Positions 21,224 through 26,356 of a stretch of 26,356 nt of DNA are shown piece after piece. Source of the stretch: Conidiobolus incongruus B7586 (taxonomy: Eukaryota > Entomophthoromycota > Entomophthoromycetes > Entomophthorales > Conidiobolaceae); contig JNEM01016224.1 of the NCBI GenBank assembly GCA_000697335.1, positions 1 through 26,356 of the forward strand, in the 5' to 3' direction. Both the position numbers and the translations under genes were made by a program. The notes under the pieces are model-generated. The model had not been told where the DNA came from and searched no databases. It was given only the letters and a program-made list of their open reading frames with translations. The first letter of the stretch is position 1, and the number at the start of each line of letters is the position of its first letter.

Positions 21224-23476
21224 CATCAGGAACAAAATTATTTATTCAATTGATAATTTTGAACTTTGCAACTAAATATTTCAATTAGTTGTTTTCAAAT
21301 GATCATAATTTTTTCTAATTAGTTATATATATTTATCCTCAATTTCATATAATATATATTTATAAATATATGTTCTTTGAATCATTTGTCTCACAAAATT
21401 ACACATAATCATTAATATATATTTAAACTAAAATATAATTTTTATTTTTTAATATATGTTGCTAATAACCACATTATTTTCGAATTAACATCTTGGAAAA
21501 TGCTCTATGTGAATTTGATCGTTATCATTATGATCAAGTTTGGATCATATTTTAATCTCATTATAAATTTACTACTTATGAACATTATTATTTGCTATAT
21601 ATCCCAGAATATATCCAATAACTCGTAATTAATTACATGTTTTGATTTTATGTGGAATAATTACCAAAATATATACATGAATTTTATTTTCAAACAATTT
21701 TGATTTGAAGATATATGATTATGTTTAATAAAATATAAATCATATAACGAATGTTATAATTCTATTTTAATTCATCATATCCTAATAAAATTTATCATTG
21801 AATATTTTGATTCAAATCATTTGTCAAATATGTGTTAGTTTACACATTCCTGACTCACCATAAAACATTTTGAAATTATGGAGAATTCTAATTCCAAAAT
21901 GAATATTTATTCAAGGAGAAAATAGACTTGAACAAGAAATATCATGAAACAGAAAATATCTGAAATAATAACTTTTCCAATATTAATTTGCAAAAACAAC
22001 TCACAACCAGTTTGGATATTATAAAATCTAAATAATATTTATTATTATTAAATCGCGTTTATCAATATTGTGTTTAAGATTAAATATCCAAGACCCAAAA
22101 TCATATCTTGATCAAGCGATAATTATACTTTGATATTATTGTATTTGAATTTGAATTTGATCATATACAATTTCTAATTAAAATAATTTAATACAGAAAA
22201 ACACACACTCACAAATATCTATTTAAGTAATAATAACCATTTCACCTAAATTTATGTTAAGAATTCTAAAAATATAATTGTAGCAATATTTGGTTTATAC
22301 TTTATAAATGATACACAATATAATTTTGATATTTGATAATTTTTATTCAAACCGCTTTATTTATATTAAAATTTTAAAAATTATTATATATATATATATA
22401 ATTATTTCATTTAACTATTTTAAATAATTTTTCCCAATATATTTTATAATATAAAATTCTTAAAATTTTTACAAATATCTTATATAACTATATATAATGA
22501 TTCAAAATTCCTAATTCTATTTTTTATAGAAATTGATTTGATAATCCTGAATTTAAAAGTTCTGGGGTTACTTGATTGTTTATATGATGCTCACAAAGTT
22601 TATATTGCAAAAACAATATTTTAATTGATATTTTTTATATTGAAATAAATAAATTATTGGAGCACAGACCAGATTCAAAGAGGTAAGTTTAAGACAAGAT
22701 TATATAATCCATTTCATTATATTCTATATAATCGATTCACATTTTTCTGTCAATATATAATGAATGCGAATTGAATTATAAACTTGTTAATTGGTTTATC
22801 AGTTTAATTCAATTTTTTTCAAATATTTGATTGAAGTAAAAATTGTATAAATAGGGGTGTTAAATTTTTTGACTGAAAATATTTGGGGAGTGATATAAAT
22901 TAAAACTGATGTTTATAATTTTTCTCCGAATTCTGATTCAAAAATTTTTGTAATAATATTTGATAACATTGTTGAATCACTGGTATTATAAATATATTTT
23001 CTATTGGAAAAAGAATTTTATTTAATCAATTAAATAATATATTCATATAAAAATTTAGGATTAACGATTTTGGGACAATTTGTATAATATTACTTCAATT
23101 AGCACCATTATTGAAATATTAAATAAATACACGCCAAATAGATTTTTCAAAATATTGATTATAGTGATTTTTTTCACGTTAAATATCCATTAACAATGTT
23201 GAATTCAATGTTCATGAATTACATTTTTAATTTATTTAATTTCAAATATAGCCAAGAATAGCGTTTCTGTATCAATAATATTCAGTTTTCTCCTTATCTA
23301 TGGTGTTACGATTGACTTTCTCAGATGAAGATTGAATATTTGATTAAATTCATCATTTAACTTTATTTTATGTACCTGGAAATTTAACCAACTCACAATC
23401 AATATTTGTGCTTCAATTTGCAAATTTTAGACCCAGTAGCCTTAAACACGATGATAGAAACTATCCGAAAAATTGA
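21224..23476. other. AT-rich intergenic region, no supported gene
   Basis: Similarity to the other family copies ends at the stop codon of copy 4. A TA run lies near 22384-22402. TATAAATAGGGG at about 22845 looks like a good TATA box, and GGTAAGT at about 22681 looks like a splice donor, but no coding sequence fits either. A hydrophobic frame of about 42 codons near 21500 is probably chance. Confidence 0.45.
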
Positions 23477-23484
23477 TATATAAA
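23477..23484 (+). promoter_or_regulatory. TATA box of the Pro/Tyr-rich protein gene
   Basis: TATATAAA begins 85 bases before the ATG at 23562. The longer TATATAAAC core equals that of the protease gene. Confidence 0.55.
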
Positions 23485-23561
23485 CCGTATTGACGAATAT
23501 CATTGTGAAACATTATACTAATAACCTATTTATTAATATTCCTGTAATTTAATTTATTGAT

Positions 23562-24338
23562 ATGGCTAAATTATCATCTATTATCTCACTTTTGATGTGT
23601 AGTTTGGTTGTCAAAGCTAATACCATTGTCCAAACTGACTATACTCCCACGATTCAACCTGCTTATCCTCCCGTTGATACCATTCCATATCCTATTGATA
23701 CAGTCAAACCCATCAGACCAATTATCTCCATCAAACCGATTAAGCCATATCCTTTTTACCCTATTTACCCACCTTACCAATCACCACCTATCATCAGTCT
23801 TCCAATTGAAACATATCCAACTGAGCCTTATCCATCTCTTCCTCAATCAACGTTATATCGTCGTGATTTCAACCCTCTCCCATCATATGATGCCAATATC
23901 CTTCCAGTATATGTTTTCTCTCCTTACAGCCCATTGCCCGAGTATACATTCACTCCATATCAAGCTCCTCAATTACCTGAATTACCTAAATACGAAGGGA
24001 ACTTCAATTATGAACTTCCTTCATATATTAGGCAATTATATCGCCGCAATCCTCCAAGCTACCAACTAAAAACTTATCCTTCTTTACCTTCTCTCTCTCT
24101 TGATTACCATTCTCCTCCTATCGCACCTGCCTTGGATTACCATGCTACTCCTGTTGCACCTGCGTTAGATTACCATGCCCCTCCAGTCGTCCCTGCCCTT
24201 GACTATCACGCTCCTCCCGTAGCTCCAACATTGGACTACTATGCTCCTCCCATAGTTCCTTCTTTGGACTATTATCCCAGTCCTTATGCTCCTCCTTTGG
24301 ATGATTATCCTACTCCTCAAGCGCCCTCTTATTACTAA
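23562..24338 (+). CDS. Secreted Pro/Tyr-rich repeat protein
   Basis: The 258-residue product has a signal peptide (MAKLSSIISLLMCSLVVKA, cleavage before Asn20). The mature chain lacks Cys and is dominated by Pro and Tyr. Residues 25-95 are built of YP, IP and KPI motifs. Two identical LYRR dibasic motifs at residues 98-101 and 159-162 bracket a 57-residue segment and could be Kex2-type processing sites. Residues 180-256 are seven tandem 11-residue repeats of the form LDYHAPPVAPA, becoming less regular toward the C-terminus, which ends SYY. This resembles cell-wall or matrix proteins whose Tyr residues can be cross-linked, or a processed precursor; neither is proven. The start is supported by the signal peptide and the TATA box. 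AATAAA follows the stop by about 50 bases. Confidence 0.85.
   Translation: MAKLSSIISLLMCSLVVKANTIVQTDYTPTIQPAYPPVDTIPYPIDTVKPIRPIISIKPIKPYPFYPIYPPYQSPPIISLPIETYPTEPYPSLPQSTLYRRDFNPLPSYDANILPVYVFSPYSPLPEYTFTPYQAPQLPELPKYEGNFNYELPSYIRQLYRRNPPSYQLKTYPSLPSLSLDYHSPPIAPALDYHATPVAPALDYHAPPVVPALDYHAPPVAPTLDYYAPPIVPSLDYYPSPYAPPLDDYPTPQAPSYY
24099..24329 (+). repeat. Seven tandem 33-base coding repeats
   Basis: They encode the LDYHAPPVAPA-type units of the Pro/Tyr-rich protein. Units differ mainly at third positions (Leu as CTT, TTG or TTA; Pro as CCT, CCC or CCA), so the protein repeat is kept while the DNA repeat has drifted. Confidence 0.9.
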
Positions 24339-25742
24339 TATTATTTAACTCTCCATTCTTTTACTTGTTTGAATTTGGAAAAATATCCAAATAAATATTT
24401 TATTTAAATTACTATAATAAATACCTGAAAATTATAATACTTAAAAATATTCAATTAAAATATAATTTGATAATTTTAACAATTGGATATTATAATATTT
24501 TATTATTAATTTGATTAATTTTTAATTTAAATAACAATAACATAAGTATTTAATAATTTGATATAAAAAATTTTTTTTATATTAATTAGGTAATAATCAT
24601 TATAAATTATATATTTTAATTTGAAATTAAATAAATATTTTTAATGAGAAAGAATTTATTATTGATAAAGTAATTTAGCTTAAAAGTAGTTATAATTATT
24701 TCATTATAGAATATAAAATATAGAAAATTTTGTAAATTCTTAATATGGACGATTTTTTTTTGATTTTAAATGTCAATTAAATTTAATTATTAAAGAAATA
24801 TATTGCAAAAATTATACCATTTCAACAGTATATTTGAATTAAGCTGGATTTTTATTATAAATGAAACTCTTGTATTATGGATAATAAATAATAGTTTACT
24901 AGTAGTTGGTAGTAATAATGATACTGACTAATAAATGCTCTATTTTAAAAATAATCCTGATCTCACAATTGTGTATTACTTTTATGCAAAATATAATTAA
25001 TTGGTTAGAATAAAAAAAGTTGTGATAATAAATATTGATACATCATCCTATATTTATTAATATTGACAATTTAAGCTTTATCTATCAGTTGATAGATAAA
25101 TACAGTAATGTCGATTATATAAATTTTAGTTATTTAATATACAAATTATAATTAAAATTGAATTCTTTTTTTAAATATATAATTATTCAGAAAACTATAA
25201 TTTGGTATTTCTTTGGAGCTCAATTTTTAATTGAATAACTTTTAATTTCATATAATCTCAATATAATACTTTAATGTATAACTAACTATTATTAAATAAT
25301 GAATGGATAATATTAACATTAATATCAATTAAATAGCGATTTATTCTAAGATATTGAGAATACATCATTCATCTAATAATATTAAAATTATAAAGAATTG
25401 ACAATTAATAATTCATCAATAAAATTATATATCTTGAAATGAGAATATATTATTAATCAAAAAAGTTATTTAATCACTGAAATTATAATTTAAATCATTT
25501 ATAGAGAATGAAAATATGATACGCAATTGCCTATAAAGCAAAATTCATTGATTATTTAAAGTCCAGAATTATTTTGATATATCCTTGAGTATAATTTAGA
25601 ATAGTTTGAATTAATATATCCAATACAAGATCTAGACAGAGATCATCGATTTTGAAAATATGTTACAATTGAATTAAAATCAGTTTGAGACAAAAAAGGA
25701 AAAAGAAATTTGAATTTAAAAATCTGGTGTTGGGAGAAGAGA
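24339..25742. other. AT-rich intergenic region with a GATA palindrome
   Basis: No gene is seen. A perfect 24-base inverted repeat at 25077-25100 is listed separately. From about 25680 a purine-rich stretch leads into the promoter of family copy 5. Confidence 0.5.
25077..25100. promoter_or_regulatory. Perfect inverted repeat carrying four GATA sites
   Basis: TTTATCTATCA and TGATAGATAAA are perfect reverse complements separated by GT. Each arm contains two GATA-factor-type sites (TGATAG and AGATAA), so the element packs four into 24 bases. It lies about 770 bases before family copy 5 and about 740 bases after the Pro/Tyr-rich gene. It could also be a small hairpin with no regulatory role. Confidence 0.4.
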
Positions 25743-25769
25743 AATTCTTGAATTACAGCAGTATAAATG
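25743..25769 (+). promoter_or_regulatory. Promoter elements of family copy 5
   Basis: AATTCTTGAA (25743-25752) is followed closely by TATAAATG (25762-25769), 86 bases before the lost start codon. The arrangement matches that of copy 1, where the TATA has become TTTAAATG. Confidence 0.45.
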
Positions 25770-25847
25770 TGATATTAAGGTAAGCCACGTTTAAATATCA
25801 AACTAATTCTAATTTGTTTAATATTCCAATTTAGTGTTTTCGACAAC

Positions 25848-26356
25848 ATTCAACAATTCACCATTCTCTTCATCATCATCGCTTCCATCTCTGCTGCTCC
25901 TCAATCTTACGCTGTTGCTCCTATCACTTATAACCCTGTTGTAATCACTACTTCTGTTCACGGTGCTGCTCAATGGGATCAAACTGCTCAATCTGGTTAC
26001 TCTTCAGGATCTACTTCCACTACTGACTCCGAAGTCCACACTGGAACTGCTAGCAATTTCGGCCAAGAAATCACCAACTATGGATCTGTAGGTACTAACT
26101 ATAATACCCAAGCTGCTACCTCTAACACTATTGGAGGATCTCAAACTCAATATAGTTCATCTACTAATACCCCACCTTATGATGCCTATGGCTCATATGG
26201 ACCTAGTAGCTCTGGCCAATCATCGACAGTTGGAGGATCAGTCACTAACTTCTCCAACTCAGCAGCTTCTGGAAGCAATGTTATTGGTGGATTTACTACC
26301 CAAGGAGTATCAGGTACTTCATACACCAACAATCAGGTCTCTACTGGTGGTAGTAC
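25848..26356 (+). pseudogene. Ser/Gly/Thr-rich secreted protein family, copy 5 (start lost, runs off the window)
   Basis: The body is almost identical to copies 3 and 4: from about 25980 to the window end only about three base changes are seen, one altering a residue (Ser to Pro in NTPSYD). The start codon is ATT, and the frame is otherwise open to the edge. The first residues read QQFTILF in place of QLLAILS, as in copy 1. Changes elsewhere near the 5' end include Gly to Asp after the Trp. No other in-frame ATG is available; the only ATG nearby (25767) is followed at once by TGA. It may be a pseudogene, or a gene using a near-cognate start. Its 3' end lies outside the window. Confidence 0.82.

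Noticed and set aside
22681-22856. GGTAAGT donor-like site and TATAAATAGGGG box suggesting a hidden gene
   Set aside because: No open coding stretch accompanies either signal; short motifs arise easily here.
23586-24069. Minus-strand 64-codon and plus-strand 153-codon frames within the Pro/Tyr-rich gene
   Set aside because: Both overlap the main frame, which has a signal peptide, repeats and a TATA box; Pro codons leave other frames open.
25780-25834. Intron-like segment (GTAAGC...TTTAG) in the leader of family copy 5
   Set aside because: Splicing it would not supply an in-frame ATG, and copies 3 and 4 lack the donor site, so it does not rescue the lost start.
1-26356. tRNA, rRNA, CRISPR or virus-like genes
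   Set aside because: No tRNA B-box or cloverleaf, rRNA block, spaced repeat array or viral protein signature was recognised on either strand.

Overview
The window is extremely AT-rich eukaryotic DNA, with long gene-poor spacers and short, mostly intronless genes that are visibly richer in G+C. Most of the genes encode secreted or membrane proteins. A compact secreted trypsin-type protease, a fungal-looking seven-helix membrane protein with a possible short GTAAGT...TAG intron, and signal-peptide proteins of low complexity suggest an early-diverging, AT-rich fungus. An Entomophthoromycotina genome such as Conidiobolus is my best guess. This is inference from gene content; no rRNA or universal marker gene is present to confirm it.

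Layout. The first 65 bases contain an exact 19-base Tn5/Nextera mosaic end, probably an assembly artefact. A trypsin-like protease lies on the minus strand at 1.56-2.32 kb. A decayed mariner transposon lies at 5.0-6.1 kb. A broken member of a Ser/Gly/Thr/Tyr-rich secreted protein family (copy 1) lies at 7.04-7.62 kb. The seven-helix protein is on the minus strand at 9.4-10.4 kb and may have a spliced alternative tail reaching 9277. A small orphan secreted acidic protein lies at 12.67-13.20 kb. A very old relic of the same family (copy 2) is at 14.5-15.0 kb. Three or more mariner fragments occupy 15.85-18.2 kb. Two family genes encoding identical 198-residue proteins (copy 3, minus; copy 4, plus) stand head to head at 18.54-19.14 and 20.63-21.22 kb. 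A Pro/Tyr-rich secreted protein with an 11-residue tandem repeat is at 23.56-24.34 kb. A fifth family copy, which has lost its ATG, runs off the right edge.

The main theme is the five-copy family, seen at every stage from intact to barely recognisable. The two intact copies form an inverted repeat with one base difference over 597 coding bases, yet their flanks are unrelated. Copy 5 joins the promoter and 5' end of the copy 1 lineage to a body almost identical to copies 3 and 4. Both facts point to continuing gene conversion. Promoters look uniform: genes that appear active have a TATA box about 58-86 bases before the ATG, and three family copies share an AATTCTTGA motif upstream. No tRNA, rRNA, CRISPR, virus-like element or origin was recognised.
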